Source of the DNA: Acidimicrobiales bacterium
GTDB taxonomy: Bacteria > Actinomycetota > Acidimicrobiia > Acidimicrobiales > RAAP-2
Assembly: GCA_015478655.1 (NCBI GenBank)
Contig: JADMIJ010000003.1
Coordinates: 52,599 to 116,598 of the forward strand
Direction of reading: 5' to 3'
DNA length: 64,000 nt
Under the pieces are notes generated by a model. It saw nothing but the letters and a program-made list of their open reading frames with translations. It did no database searches and was not told the origin of the DNA. The stretch's first letter is position 1. Each line of letters opens with the position of its first letter. Shown here piece by piece: positions 37,653-49,789 of the stretch. Position numbers and translations under genes: made by a program.

Positions 37653-38285
37653 ATGCTCGCGGTCGGGCTCACCGGCGGGATCGGTGCAGGCAAGTCGACA
37701 GTGGCCGAACTGCTCGTCGCCCGCGGGGCCAAGCTGGTGGACGCCGATCTCATCGCCCGGGAGGTGGTCGCCCCCGGAGGGCCGGCCTACCAGCCGCTCA
37801 TCGACCGCTTCGGACCAGGGATCCTTGACGCCGGCGGTGAGATCGACCGGCCCGTGCTGGCGGAGCTGGTTTTCGGCCATCCCGAGGCGCTGGCCGACCT
37901 CAACGCCATCACCCACCCCGCCATCGGGGTCGAGATGATCGCCCGCAAGGACCACTATGGAGAAACCGGGGAGATCGTGGTGCTCGACATCCCCCTCCTG
38001 CGGCCCGCCCACCGTGAGCTGCTGGACCTGGGGGCCGTGGTGGTGGTCGACGTCCCGACCCACGTGGCCCTCGAGCGCCTCGTGAGCCAGCGGGGGATGG
38101 ACAGGGCTGACGCCCAGGCCAGGATCGGGTCCCAGGCCGACCGCGAAACCCGCCTGGCGGGAGCGGACCTGGTCATCGACAACTCCTCCGACCACGATCA
38201 CCTCCGGGCCGAGGTCGAACAGGCGTGGGCGGCCCTGCAGGTGCTTCGGGCACAGCAGTCCCGGCTGCCGGCCGCCGACGCCTGA
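37653..38285 (+). CDS. coaE: Dephospho-CoA kinase
   Basis: 210 residues, the last step of coenzyme A synthesis. P-loop GLTGGIGAGKSTVAELL, LVDADLIAREVVAPGGPAYQ, ITHPAIG and VLDIPLL are diagnostic. The RMDRADAQARIG-type lid region (QRGMDRADAQARIGSQ) is present. The actinobacterial GrpB-like C-terminal domain found in Mycobacterium CoaE is absent. ATG at 37653 is chosen because the P-loop begins six residues later; the ribosome site is weak. coaE before uvrB matches mycobacterial order. Confidence 0.96.
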   Translation: MLAVGLTGGIGAGKSTVAELLVARGAKLVDADLIAREVVAPGGPAYQPLIDRFGPGILDAGGEIDRPVLAELVFGHPEALADLNAITHPAIGVEMIARKDHYGETGEIVVLDIPLLRPAHRELLDLGAVVVVDVPTHVALERLVSQRGMDRADAQARIGSQADRETRLAGADLVIDNSSDHDHLRAEVEQAWAALQVLRAQQSRLPAADA

Positions 38286-38333
38286 GGCATTGGGGTTCGC
38301 CCCCGGCCCCGATCCGGCGTCGCACCCTCCCGG

Positions 38334-38339
38334 TACCAT
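38334..38339 (+). promoter_or_regulatory. Candidate -10 box of uvrB
   Basis: TACCAT ends six bases before the uvrB ATG (38346). There is no Shine-Dalgarno, so a leaderless mRNA is likely. No clear -35 and no LexA/SOS-type box noticed. Confidence 0.45.
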
Positions 38340-38345
38340 CCACCT

Positions 38346-40475
38346 ATGCCCGATTTCGAGGTGGTCTCGCCGTTTCGACCCGCCGGGGACCAGCCCCAGG
38401 CCATCGCCGGGCTGGTCGAGGGCCTGCAGCGGGGTGACCGCTATCAGACGCTGATGGGCATCACCGGGTCGGGCAAGACGGCCACCATCGCATGGACCAT
38501 CGAAGGGGTCCAGCGACCCACGCTGATCATCGAGCCGAACAAGTCGCTGGCCGCCCAGCTGGCCGCCGAGCTCAAGGAGTTCTTCCCCCGCAACCGGGTC
38601 GAGTACTTCGTCTCGTACTACGACTACTACCAGCCCGAGGCGTATGTGCCCTCGTCGGACACCTACATCGAGAAGGACTCCTCGATCAACGACGAGATCG
38701 ACCGGCTCCGTCATGCCTGCACGTCGTCGCTGTTGCTCCGGCCTGACACCATCGTGGTGGCCTCGGTGTCCTGCATCTACGGATTGGGCTCGCCCGACGA
38801 GTACCGCGACCGGATCGTGGCCCTCCGGCCCGGGGAGGTGCACGACCAACGGGCCCTGCTCAGGCGCTTGGTCGACCTCCAGTACTCCCGCAACGACGTG
38901 ACGCTGTCCCGCGGCCAGTTCCGGGCCCGGGGGGACACGCTCGAGATCCACGCCGCCTACGAGAGTCACGCTGTTCGCATCGAGTTCTTCGGGGACACCG
39001 TGGAGCGGATCCGGCCCTTCGACGTGACGACCGGGGAGATCGGCGATGAGCTCGAGGAGTTGGTGGTGTTCGCCAACACCCACTACGGCGCCGGCGACGA
39101 GCGACTGCAGAAGGCCGTCGTGAGCATCGAGGCGGAGCTCCGCAGCCGGTTGTCCGAGCTGGGCGAGGCCGGCAAGCTGCTCGAGTCCCAGCGGCTCCGC
39201 ATGCGCACCGAGTACGACCTCGAGATGCTGGCGGAGACCGGGGTCTGCAGTGGGATCGAGAACTACAGCCGCCACCTGGACGGTCGGTCTGCGGGCGAGG
39301 CGCCGTTCACCCTCCTCGACTTCTTCCCCAAGGACTTCCTGGTCGTGCTCGACGAGAGCCACGTGGCCGTGCCCCAGCTCCGGGGCCAGTTCGCCGGTGA
39401 CCGCTCGCGCAAGGAGACGCTCGTCGACCACGGCTTCCGACTGCCGTCGGCCATGGACAACCGGCCCCTCCGGTTCGAGGAGTTCATCGAGCGGACCGGC
39501 CAGGCCATCCTGCTGTCGGCCACGCCCGGGCCCTGGGAGCTCGAGCACAGCGCCAATGTCGTCGAGCAGGTGATCCGGCCGACCGGCCTGGTCGACCCCG
39601 AGGTGGACATCCGGCCCACGACCGGCCAGATCGACGACCTGCGCGAGCGGATCGACGCCACCGTGGCCGACGGGAACCGGGTGCTGGTGACCACCCTCAC
39701 CAAGAAGATGGCCGAGGATCTGACCGACTACCTCGCCGAACAGGGCGTGCGCGTCCAGTACCTCCACTCCGACGTGGACACCATGGCCCGCGTGGAGATC
39801 CTGCGCGAGCTGCGCCTGGGCGCGTTCGACGTGCTGGTGGGCATCAACCTCCTCCGCGAGGGCCTCGACCTTCCCGAGGTCTCCCTGGTGGCCATCCTGG
39901 ACGCCGACAAGGAGGGGTTCCTGCGATCGACGTCCTCACTCATCCAGACCATGGGGAGGGCGGCCCGCAACGTCAACGGGCGGGTGGTCATGTATGCGGA
40001 CCGCATCACCGACTCGATGACCAACGCCATCGGCGAGACCCAGCGCCGGCGGGCGCGCCAGATCACCTACAACGAGGCCCACGGGATCGACCCGGTCTCC
40101 ATCACCAAGTCGGTGACCGACATCCTCGAGCGGGTGCGGGGCGAAGGCATCGGGTCGGCGGCGATCACTTCGGGCCCCAACAGCCGATCCGCGGCCGATC
40201 GCGCCCAGAGGGGACGGGCCGGCGGGGTGGACCCCCGGGCCGCGGCCGCAGAGATGGCCCAGGCCCTCGGCCCGGACGCCGACGAGCTGTCGGGTCTGAT
40301 CCATCGGCTCGAGGCCGAGATGAACCGGGCCGCCGAAGAGCTGCGATACGAAGAGGCCGCCCTCCTGCGCGACGAGATCACCGAGCTCCGGTCCCTGTTG
40401 GTCCGGGACCCGGTCGACGGCTCCCCGGTGCTGCCCGGCGACACGGCCGGCGTCGACGCTACGGTCAGTGTCTGA
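38346..40475 (+). CDS. uvrB: Excinuclease ABC subunit B
   Basis: 709 residues. Walker [17 protein letters not shown], the damage-inserting beta-hairpin region [32 protein letters not shown] (DEAD-like box), [27 protein letters not shown] (motif V) and QTMGRAARN (motif VI). The C-terminal UVR coiled coil ([20 protein letters not shown]) contacts UvrC. It verifies lesions and loads UvrC. uvrA follows after 36 bases; uvrC is 4.4 kb further on the same strand. Confidence 0.98.
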   Translation: MPDFEVVSPFRPAGDQPQAIAGLVEGLQRGDRYQTLMGITGSGKTATIAWTIEGVQRPTLIIEPNKSLAAQLAAELKEFFPRNRVEYFVSYYDYYQPEAYVPSSDTYIEKDSSINDEIDRLRHACTSSLLLRPDTIVVASVSCIYGLGSPDEYRDRIVALRPGEVHDQRALLRRLVDLQYSRNDVTLSRGQFRARGDTLEIHAAYESHAVRIEFFGDTVERIRPFDVTTGEIGDELEELVVFANTHYGAGDERLQKAVVSIEAELRSRLSELGEAGKLLESQRLRMRTEYDLEMLAETGVCSGIENYSRHLDGRSAGEAPFTLLDFFPKDFLVVLDESHVAVPQLRGQFAGDRSRKETLVDHGFRLPSAMDNRPLRFEEFIERTGQAILLSATPGPWELEHSANVVEQVIRPTGLVDPEVDIRPTTGQIDDLRERIDATVADGNRVLVTTLTKKMAEDLTDYLAEQGVRVQYLHSDVDTMARVEILRELRLGAFDVLVGINLLREGLDLPEVSLVAILDADKEGFLRSTSSLIQTMGRAARNVNGRVVMYADRITDSMTNAIGETQRRRARQITYNEAHGIDPVSITKSVTDILERVRGEGIGSAAITSGPNSRSAADRAQRGRAGGVDPRAAAAEMAQALGPDADELSGLIHRLEAEMNRAAEELRYEEAALLRDEITELRSLLVRDPVDGSPVLPGDTAGVDATVSV

Positions 40476-40499
40476 GCCGGACCGCGACCCTCATGCCGG

Positions 40500-40505
40500 T
40501 ATCCT
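40500..40505 (+). promoter_or_regulatory. Candidate -10 box of uvrA
   Basis: TATCCT ends six bases before the uvrA ATG (40512), with no ribosome site, again suggesting a leaderless transcript. It is a second start in addition to read-through from uvrB. Confidence 0.45.
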
Positions 40506-40511
40506 CAGCTG

Positions 40512-43544
<3,033 letters not shown>

Positions 43545-43586
43545 CCGCCGAGGCGAGGCCGGACCGGACGACGCAACCGCCGTCGC

Positions 43587-44768
43587 TCAGGTGGTGGCCA
43601 ACATCCTCTCGAGGGCCACCCGGGCCCACGTCGCCGTCTCCTCGTCGACCGTGATCCGGTTGCGGACATCGCCGTCGACCAGACCCTCGAGGATCCAGGC
43701 CAGATGGGGAGCGTCGATGCGGAACATGGTCGAGCAGGGACAGACCAGAGGGTCGAGGGAGACCACCGTCTTGTCCGGCGTCTCGTCGTCGAGGCGCTTG
43801 ACGAGATGGATCTCGGTCCCCACTCCGATCACCGAGCCCGAGGGGGCATCCGCCACGGCCCGGATGATGTAGTCGGTGGAGCCCACCTGGTCTGCGACCT
43901 CCACGACGTCGTGTGAGCACTCGGGATGCACCACCACGACGCCCCCGGGGTGTTCGGCCCGGAAGGCCTCGACGTGGGCCGGTCGGAAGCGCTGATGGAC
44001 CGAGCAGTGACCCTTCCAGAGCAACAGCGTCGCCGACTTGAGGGTCAGGTCATCGAGGCCCCCACGTTCGAGCCGGGGGTTCCAGACCGCCATGTCCTCT
44101 GCCGCGTAGCCCAGCTCGAAGCCGGTGTTCCGGCCGAGGTGCTGATCGGGGAAGAACAGCACCTGGTCCCCGCGGGAGTGCCCGTCGTCGTCCGGGGCGA
44201 GGGCCCAGGTCAGTACGGCCCTGGCGTTGGACGAGGTGCACACCACTCCGCCGTTGCGGCCGACGAATGCCTTCAGTGCTGCCGATGAGTTCATGTAGGT
44301 CACCGGGATGACCCGGCCGAAGTCGGTGACCTCAGCCAGCGCCTCCCACGCCTCTTCCACGGAGTCGATATCGGCCATGTCGGCCATGGAGCATCCGGCG
44401 TTGAGGTCGGGGAGGACGACCTGCTGGTGGCGGCCGGTGAGGACGTCGGCCGACTCGGCCATGAAGTGAACGCCGCAGAAGACCACGAATTCGGCCTCCG
44501 ACTGGTCGGCGGCGATGCGGGAGAGTCCGAACGAGTCCCCTCGTGCATCGGCCCAGACCATGACTTCGTCTCGTTGATAGTGGTGCCCCAGAATGATGAG
44601 GCGCGGTCCGAGGGCCGCCTTGGCCGCTCCGATCCATTCCGTGAGCTGTTCGGGTCCCGCCTTGGTGTAGCGATCGGGGAGCGCTGTCTGTAGCCGGAGC
44701 ATGTCGGGTGTGACCCCCTTGTGGAGGCGCTCCGGTCTGTGGCCGGCGGGGACAGCCTGGTCGCCCAT
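43587..44768 (-). CDS. nadA: Quinolinate synthase A
   Basis: 393 residues, the Fe-S enzyme condensing iminoaspartate with dihydroxyacetone phosphate in NAD synthesis. GHHYQRDEV, FCGVHFMAESADVL and TYMNSSAALKAF are characteristic. The [4Fe-4S] cysteines are C126 (DLNAGCSMAD), C284 (HPECSHD) and C343 or C345 (DPLVCPCSTM). nadB and nadC are not adjacent. The gene faces uvrA tail to tail (42-base gap) and diverges from uvrC. Confidence 0.97.
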   Translation of the reverse strand: MGDQAVPAGHRPERLHKGVTPDMLRLQTALPDRYTKAGPEQLTEWIGAAKAALGPRLIILGHHYQRDEVMVWADARGDSFGLSRIAADQSEAEFVVFCGVHFMAESADVLTGRHQQVVLPDLNAGCSMADMADIDSVEEAWEALAEVTDFGRVIPVTYMNSSAALKAFVGRNGGVVCTSSNARAVLTWALAPDDDGHSRGDQVLFFPDQHLGRNTGFELGYAAEDMAVWNPRLERGGLDDLTLKSATLLLWKGHCSVHQRFRPAHVEAFRAEHPGGVVVVHPECSHDVVEVADQVGSTDYIIRAVADAPSGSVIGVGTEIHLVKRLDDETPDKTVVSLDPLVCPCSTMFRIDAPHLAWILEGLVDGDVRNRITVDEETATWARVALERMLATT

Positions 44769-44897
44769 CCGCGGGGTTGTCGGCCCCGGAGCGGTAGATG
44801 TCGCCGGAAACCAGGCCGGCGTGAATCCATACTATGTCCTCGGACGACCGGTGGTGCGGTGGATCGGGGTCCGCCCCCGGCACGGCACACTGGTGAT

Positions 44898-46841
44898 GTG
44901 GTCACCCGTCCTCTTCCAGGATCGATTCCTGACGGCCCCGGCTCGTATCAATTCCTCGACCGGGACGGGCGGGTGTTGTACGTGGGGAAGGCGAAATCCC
45001 TGCGGCAGCGGCTCAACTCGTACTTCCAGGACCCGGGCGGGCTGGCGGTCAGAACAGCGCAGATGGTCAGCCAGGCCGACCACGTCGAGTGGATGGTGGT
45101 GGACACCGAGGCCGAGGCCCTGCTGCTGGAGCACAATCTCATCAAGCAGTACCAGCCGCGCTACAACGTCCGGCTCAAGGACGACAAGAGCTACCCGTGG
45201 CTGGCCTTGACCGTGCAGGAGGAATGGCCCCGGCCCGCCGTGGTCCGCGGACGCAAGCGCAGTGGCGTGCGGTACTTCGGTCCGTACCCCAACGTCGGCG
45301 CCATCCGGGACACCCTCGACCTGTTGCTGCGGTCCTTCCCGGTACGGACCTGCTCGGACACCAAATTCAGACGGCACGAGCGCCTCGGCCGCCCCTGCCT
45401 GCTCTACCACATCGACCGGTGCTCGGGACCCTGCGTCGGCGCCGTGGATCACGACGAGTACGACCGGATGGTGTCCGATCTCATCTCCTTCCTCAGCGGG
45501 GACACCGGCCCCCTCGAGAAGGGGCTGGAGACGGACATGCAGGAGGCGGCACAGGCGCTTGACTTCGAACGGGCCTCGGTGCTCCGGGACAAGATCGAAG
45601 CGGTCCGGGCCGCCGACGCCGTCCGCCAGATGGAACTCGGGACCAAGGAGGATCTGGACGTGTTCGGACTGGCCGAGGACGAGTTGGAGGCCGCCGTGCA
45701 GGCGTTCCACGTTCGCTCCGGCAAGGTGGTGGGGCGGACGGCGCTGTACGTCGACAAGGTCGAGGACCTCACCCCTCCCGAACTGATCGAGCGCATCCTG
45801 GTCGACGTCTACGCCGACCCGGCATCGGGGGTCCCTCGCCAGGTACTGGTCCCGACCATGCCCGCCGACGTCGACGCCGTCACCGAATACCTGACCGGGC
45901 GGCGGGGAGGGCCGGTGGCGCTGCGGGTGCCGGTACGGGGGCCCAAGCGGGCCCTGCTGGAGACGGTCGAGCAGAATGCCCGCGAGTCCTTTGTCCGCCA
46001 CCGCCTGCAACGGACGTCGGACCACAACAGTCGGGCGAGGGCGCTCGAGTCGCTGCAGCAGGAGTTGGGTCTCCCTGACGCTCCCCTTCGCGTCGAGTGC
46101 TACGACATGAGCCATCTGCAGGGCACCGACTACGTGGGCTCGATGGTCGTGTTCGAGGACGGCCTGCCCAAGAAGAGCGAGTACCGCCACTTCCGAGTGG
46201 CCACCGTGGCCGGCAACGACGACTACGCGGCCATGGAGGAGGTGTTGACCCGACGACTGACGTCCCTGCTGGCCGAAGAAGCGGGTGCGGCGGGGACGGC
46301 CACCGCCAACGGGTCAGAGGTGGATGGGACCCCGGCGCCCAGCCCGCCGAGGCGCCGGTTCTCCTACCCGCCGCAGCTGCTGCTGCTCGACGGTGGCCTC
46401 GGACAGCTCAATGTCGGCGTCCAGGTGCTCGAGGCCATGGGGCTCACCGATCGGATCCCCATTGCCTCCCTGGCCAAGAGGTTCGAGGAGATCTACCGGC
46501 CCGGGAGCTCCGAGCCCATCCGGCTGTCCCGCCAGTCCGAAGGGCTCTATCTCCTCCAGCGGCTCCGCGACGAGGCCCACCGGTTCGCCGTCTCCTACCA
46601 CCGCACCCTGCGGGGAAAGCGGATGACCCTCGGCGCCTTGGACGGGGTGCAGGGCCTGGGGCCCAAGCGTCGGTCCCGGCTCATCGAGCAGTTCGGTGGC
46701 CTGGCTGCGCTCCGGAACGCCTCCCGGGACGAGCTCCTGGGCGTATCGTGGTTGCCGGCCGAGGTGGGAGTTGCCGTGTTCGAGAGGCTGCACACGCCAC
46801 TGGCCCGGAGCGGACCCGGCGAGGCAAAGGTGGACCATTGA
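44898..46841 (+). CDS. uvrC: Excinuclease ABC subunit C
   Basis: 647 residues. The GIY-YIG nuclease (GPGSYQFLDRDGRVLYVGKA) makes the 3' cut. A UVR motif for UvrB binding follows (MQEAAQALDFERASVLRDKI), then the RNase H-like domain (ECYDMSHLQGTDYVGSMVVF) makes the 5' cut, and a C-terminal helix-hairpin-helix ends the protein (VQGLGPKRRSRLIEQFGGL). The GTG start is chosen because the GIY-YIG domain begins ten residues later. A CACACT hexamer (44886-44891) sits six bases upstream and there is no ribosome site. Confidence 0.97.
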   Translation: MVTRPLPGSIPDGPGSYQFLDRDGRVLYVGKAKSLRQRLNSYFQDPGGLAVRTAQMVSQADHVEWMVVDTEAEALLLEHNLIKQYQPRYNVRLKDDKSYPWLALTVQEEWPRPAVVRGRKRSGVRYFGPYPNVGAIRDTLDLLLRSFPVRTCSDTKFRRHERLGRPCLLYHIDRCSGPCVGAVDHDEYDRMVSDLISFLSGDTGPLEKGLETDMQEAAQALDFERASVLRDKIEAVRAADAVRQMELGTKEDLDVFGLAEDELEAAVQAFHVRSGKVVGRTALYVDKVEDLTPPELIERILVDVYADPASGVPRQVLVPTMPADVDAVTEYLTGRRGGPVALRVPVRGPKRALLETVEQNARESFVRHRLQRTSDHNSRARALESLQQELGLPDAPLRVECYDMSHLQGTDYVGSMVVFEDGLPKKSEYRHFRVATVAGNDDYAAMEEVLTRRLTSLLAEEAGAAGTATANGSEVDGTPAPSPPRRRFSYPPQLLLLDGGLGQLNVGVQVLEAMGLTDRIPIASLAKRFEEIYRPGSSEPIRLSRQSEGLYLLQRLRDEAHRFAVSYHRTLRGKRMTLGALDGVQGLGPKRRSRLIEQFGGLAALRNASRDELLGVSWLPAEVGVAVFERLHTPLARSGPGEAKVDH

Positions 46842-47689
46842 GCGAGTACCTGATGGTGACCGGCATGTCCGGTGCCGGTCGGTCCACGGCTGGCGCCACG
46901 CTCGAGGACCTGGGGTGGTTCGTCATCGACAACATGCCGTCGGCGCTGATCTCGAAGGTCTCCGAACTGGTGGACGGCGCCGGCTCGGAGATGGAGCGGG
47001 TGGCCTTTGTCGTCGGCCGGGGTGGGGGGGACCTCGACGACGTGCTCCCGGCAGTGGACGTGCTCGAAGCCGGGCGCAACCGTGTCCGGGTCCTCTTCCT
47101 CGATGCCAGCGACGACGTGCTGATCCGGAGGTTCGAGGGCACCCGGCGCCGGCACCCCCAGGCCGCCCGGGGAGTGGTGGACTCGGTCGCCGACGAGCGC
47201 CTCCTCCTCCGGGGATTGCGCGACCGGGCCGACCTGGTCATCGACACGGGCGAGCTCAACACCAACCAGTTGCGGGCGCGGCTCATGGAGGTGTTCGGCG
47301 GCGAGGAGCCGGGCAGCACCATGCGCACCTCCATCCTCTCGTTCGGCTTCAAGCACGGTGTGCCGCTGGACGTGGACCTGATGTTCGACTGCCGGTTTCT
47401 GCCCAACCCCTACTGGGACGAGTCCCTCCGGATCCACAGCGGGCTCGAGCCACCGGTCCGCAAGTACGTGCTGGACCGGCCGGAGACCTCGAAGTTCCTC
47501 GACAAGCTCGACGACCTCCTCACCATGCTCATCCCCGCCTACATCCGTGAGGGCAAGTCGTACCTCACCGTGGCCATGGGCTGCACGGGAGGCCGCCACC
47601 GCTCTGTGGTGCTGGCCGAGGAGCTGGCCCGCCGACTGGACGACCACGGCATCCCGACGACGGTCTTTCACCGGGACGTCGAGCGTTGA
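46838..47689 (+). CDS. rapZ: RNase adapter / nucleotide-binding protein RapZ
   Basis: 283 residues. P-loop TGMSGAGRSTAGATLEDLG (Arg in place of the Walker lysine, usual in actinobacteria), GWFVIDNMPSALI, VLFLDASDDVLIRRFEGTRR, DCRFLPNPYWDESLR and AMGCTGGRHRSVVLAEEL. In proteobacteria RapZ senses glucosamine-6-phosphate and guides sRNA decay; in actinobacteria its role is less clear. The start is TTG overlapping the uvrC stop (TTGA), with AAAGG seven bases upstream. Confidence 0.94.
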   Translation: MSEYLMVTGMSGAGRSTAGATLEDLGWFVIDNMPSALISKVSELVDGAGSEMERVAFVVGRGGGDLDDVLPAVDVLEAGRNRVRVLFLDASDDVLIRRFEGTRRRHPQAARGVVDSVADERLLLRGLRDRADLVIDTGELNTNQLRARLMEVFGGEEPGSTMRTSILSFGFKHGVPLDVDLMFDCRFLPNPYWDESLRIHSGLEPPVRKYVLDRPETSKFLDKLDDLLTMLIPAYIREGKSYLTVAMGCTGGRHRSVVLAEELARRLDDHGIPTTVFHRDVER

Positions 47690-48579
47690 GCCCGCCGTGG
47701 ACGGCCGGAGTCGCTGGCGGTGGGCCCAAGGTGGTCGCCATCGGTGGCGGCCACGGCCTGGCCGCCACCCTGCGCGCCGTGCGCACCTACACCGACCAGG
47801 TCACCGCCATCGTGTCCGTCGCCGATGACGGCGGATCGTCCGGGCGGCTCCGCAAGCTCCTCCACATCATCCCCCCCGGGGACCTCCGTACGTGCCTGGT
47901 GGCCCTGGCCGAGCCCGGCTCCTTGCTGGCCTCGACGTTCGAGTACCGGTTTGTGAGTGAGGAGCTTGCCGGACATGCCCTCGGCAACCTGATCCTGGCC
48001 GGCCTCATCGACGAGACGGGCGATCCGGTGGTGGCCCTCGACGAGGCGGGCCGACTCCTCGGCGTGAAGGGCCGCGTGCTGCCGGCCACCGTCGAGCCCG
48101 TGGTGCTGAAGGCTCAGGCCGACGGCGGCCACGTGGCCGGCCAGGTGGCGGTGATGGCGACGGACAACATCCGGGAGGTCTCGTTGGTGCCCTCCGACCC
48201 GAAGGCGCCCGCTGAGGCCGTGGCCGCCTTGGAGGAGGCCGACCAGATCATCGTGGGACCGGGGTCGCTGTTCACCAGTGTGCTGGCCGCCATCGCTGTT
48301 CCCGAGATCCGGGACGGCATCAACCGGTCGAAGGCCGGCAAGGTCTACGTCTGCAACCTGCGCCCTCAGGTCCCCGAGACCGAGGCCTTTGACGTGGGGA
48401 TGCACGTCGAAGCGCTGGTGGCGCACGGTGCACTCGTCGATTCGGCCGTCTGTGACACGTCCGGGCTGCCCCTTGGCCACCCTGGGGTTCCGATCGTGGA
48501 TCGGCGCCTGGCCCGTCCCAATGGCTTGGCCCACGATCCCGCCAAACTGGCGTCAGTCCTCTCTGATCTGCTCGGATGA
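47686..48579 (+). CDS. yvcK: YvcK/CofD-like gluconeogenesis factor
   Basis: 297 residues. IGGGHGLAATLRAVR, VADDGGSSGRLRKLL, AGHALGNLILAGL and VGPGSLFTSVLAAI mark the family, which binds UDP-sugars and links central carbon flux to cell-wall synthesis in Firmicutes and mycobacteria (CuvA). Like rapZ it starts with TTG inside the preceding stop (TTGA). The conserved neighbour whiA, expected next, is missing; a 125-base gap leads straight to gap. Confidence 0.94.
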   Translation: MSPPWTAGVAGGGPKVVAIGGGHGLAATLRAVRTYTDQVTAIVSVADDGGSSGRLRKLLHIIPPGDLRTCLVALAEPGSLLASTFEYRFVSEELAGHALGNLILAGLIDETGDPVVALDEAGRLLGVKGRVLPATVEPVVLKAQADGGHVAGQVAVMATDNIREVSLVPSDPKAPAEAVAALEEADQIIVGPGSLFTSVLAAIAVPEIRDGINRSKAGKVYVCNLRPQVPETEAFDVGMHVEALVAHGALVDSAVCDTSGLPLGHPGVPIVDRRLARPNGLAHDPAKLASVLSDLLG

Positions 48580-48704
48580 GGCCGTGGCCGGTCAGGATGC
48601 CCTAACGTGGACGCCGTTCTCCGTTTGCCGGAGGGTAGGACCGGGATGCCTGGACGCGTGGGGTGGGCACACATGGAAACAGTGAAGAGCGAGGCACAGA
48701 GGCA

Positions 48705-49730
48705 ATGACCGTACGGATCGGCATCAACGGTTTCGGGCGCATCGGCCGGAACTATCTCCGGGCCGCCCGCTCCCTGGGTGCGGATGTCGAAGTGGTGGCC
48801 ATCAACGACCTCACCTCGGCGGAGACCCTGGCCCACCTCCTGCGTTATGACTCCACCCACGGCCGGTTCGACAGCGAGATCAAGGTGGTCGACTCGTCGA
48901 TCGTCCTGGACTCGGGAGCCATCTCGGTACTGGCCGAACGCGACCCCAAGGCGCTGCCATGGGACAGGCTCGGCGTCGAGGTGGTCATCGAATCCACCGG
49001 GCTGTTCACCACACGGGCCTCGGCGGCCTCCCATCTCGAGGCCGGAGCCTCCCGAGTGGTCATCTCCGCTCCCGCAGCCGACGTCGACGCCACCTTCGTG
49101 GTCGGCGTGAACGACTCCGATTTCGATCCGGCCACGGACTTCGTGGTCTCCAACGCCTCGTGCACCACCAACTGCTTCGTCCCCATGGTCAAGGTGCTCG
49201 ATGACGCCTTCGGGGTCGAGAGCGGGATGATCACCACCGTCCACGCCTTCACCAACGACCAGAACCTGCTGGATCTGCCGCACAAGGACCTCCGTCGGGC
49301 CCGCGCCGCCTCGATCAACATCGTTCCCGCCTCCACCGGGGCGGCCCGAGCCACCGGGCTGGTCCTTCCGTCCATGAAAGGCCGCCTGGACGGCACCGCC
49401 CTCCGGGTTCCCGTGCCCGACGGGTCCATCACCGATTTCACCGCCGTCATACCCGGCTCGGTCAGCGTGGAACAGGTCAACCAGGCCTTCGCCGCCGCCG
49501 CGTCCTCGGGGCCACTGTCCCGGGTGCTGGTCTACACCGAGGATCCGATCGTCTCCTCCGACATCGTGGGCAGCCCGGCGTCGTGCACCTTCGATGCCGG
49601 CCTGACCATGGTCATGCCCTCGGCCTCGGGTATCACCTTGGTCAAAGTGGAGGGTTGGTACGACAATGAGTGGGGCTACGCCAACCGTCTCGTCGATCTG
49701 TCATTGGTGGTCGGTGGTCTGGGCTGCTGA
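48705..49730 (+). CDS. gap: Glyceraldehyde-3-phosphate dehydrogenase
   Basis: 341 residues. The NAD-binding GINGFGRIGRNYLRA starts the protein; the active-site cysteine is in SNASCTTNCFVPMVKVLDD with the partner histidine in TTVHAFTNDQN. NIVPASTGAARATG and YDNEWGYANRL are standard. ATG at 48705 has AGAGG close upstream. It leads the glycolytic run gap-pgk-tpiA. Confidence 0.98.
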   Translation: MTVRIGINGFGRIGRNYLRAARSLGADVEVVAINDLTSAETLAHLLRYDSTHGRFDSEIKVVDSSIVLDSGAISVLAERDPKALPWDRLGVEVVIESTGLFTTRASAASHLEAGASRVVISAPAADVDATFVVGVNDSDFDPATDFVVSNASCTTNCFVPMVKVLDDAFGVESGMITTVHAFTNDQNLLDLPHKDLRRARAASINIVPASTGAARATGLVLPSMKGRLDGTALRVPVPDGSITDFTAVIPGSVSVEQVNQAFAAAASSGPLSRVLVYTEDPIVSSDIVGSPASCTFDAGLTMVMPSASGITLVKVEGWYDNEWGYANRLVDLSLVVGGLGC

Positions 49731-49789
49731 GGGGATCGGCTGCGAGGGTATCGGGTGACCAGGTGCGACAGAGGGGGAGGCAAGGGGTG

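Noticed and set aside
48580..48704. A possible whiA remnant between yvcK and gap
   Set aside because: Only 125 bases, with no WhiA-like peptide in any frame.
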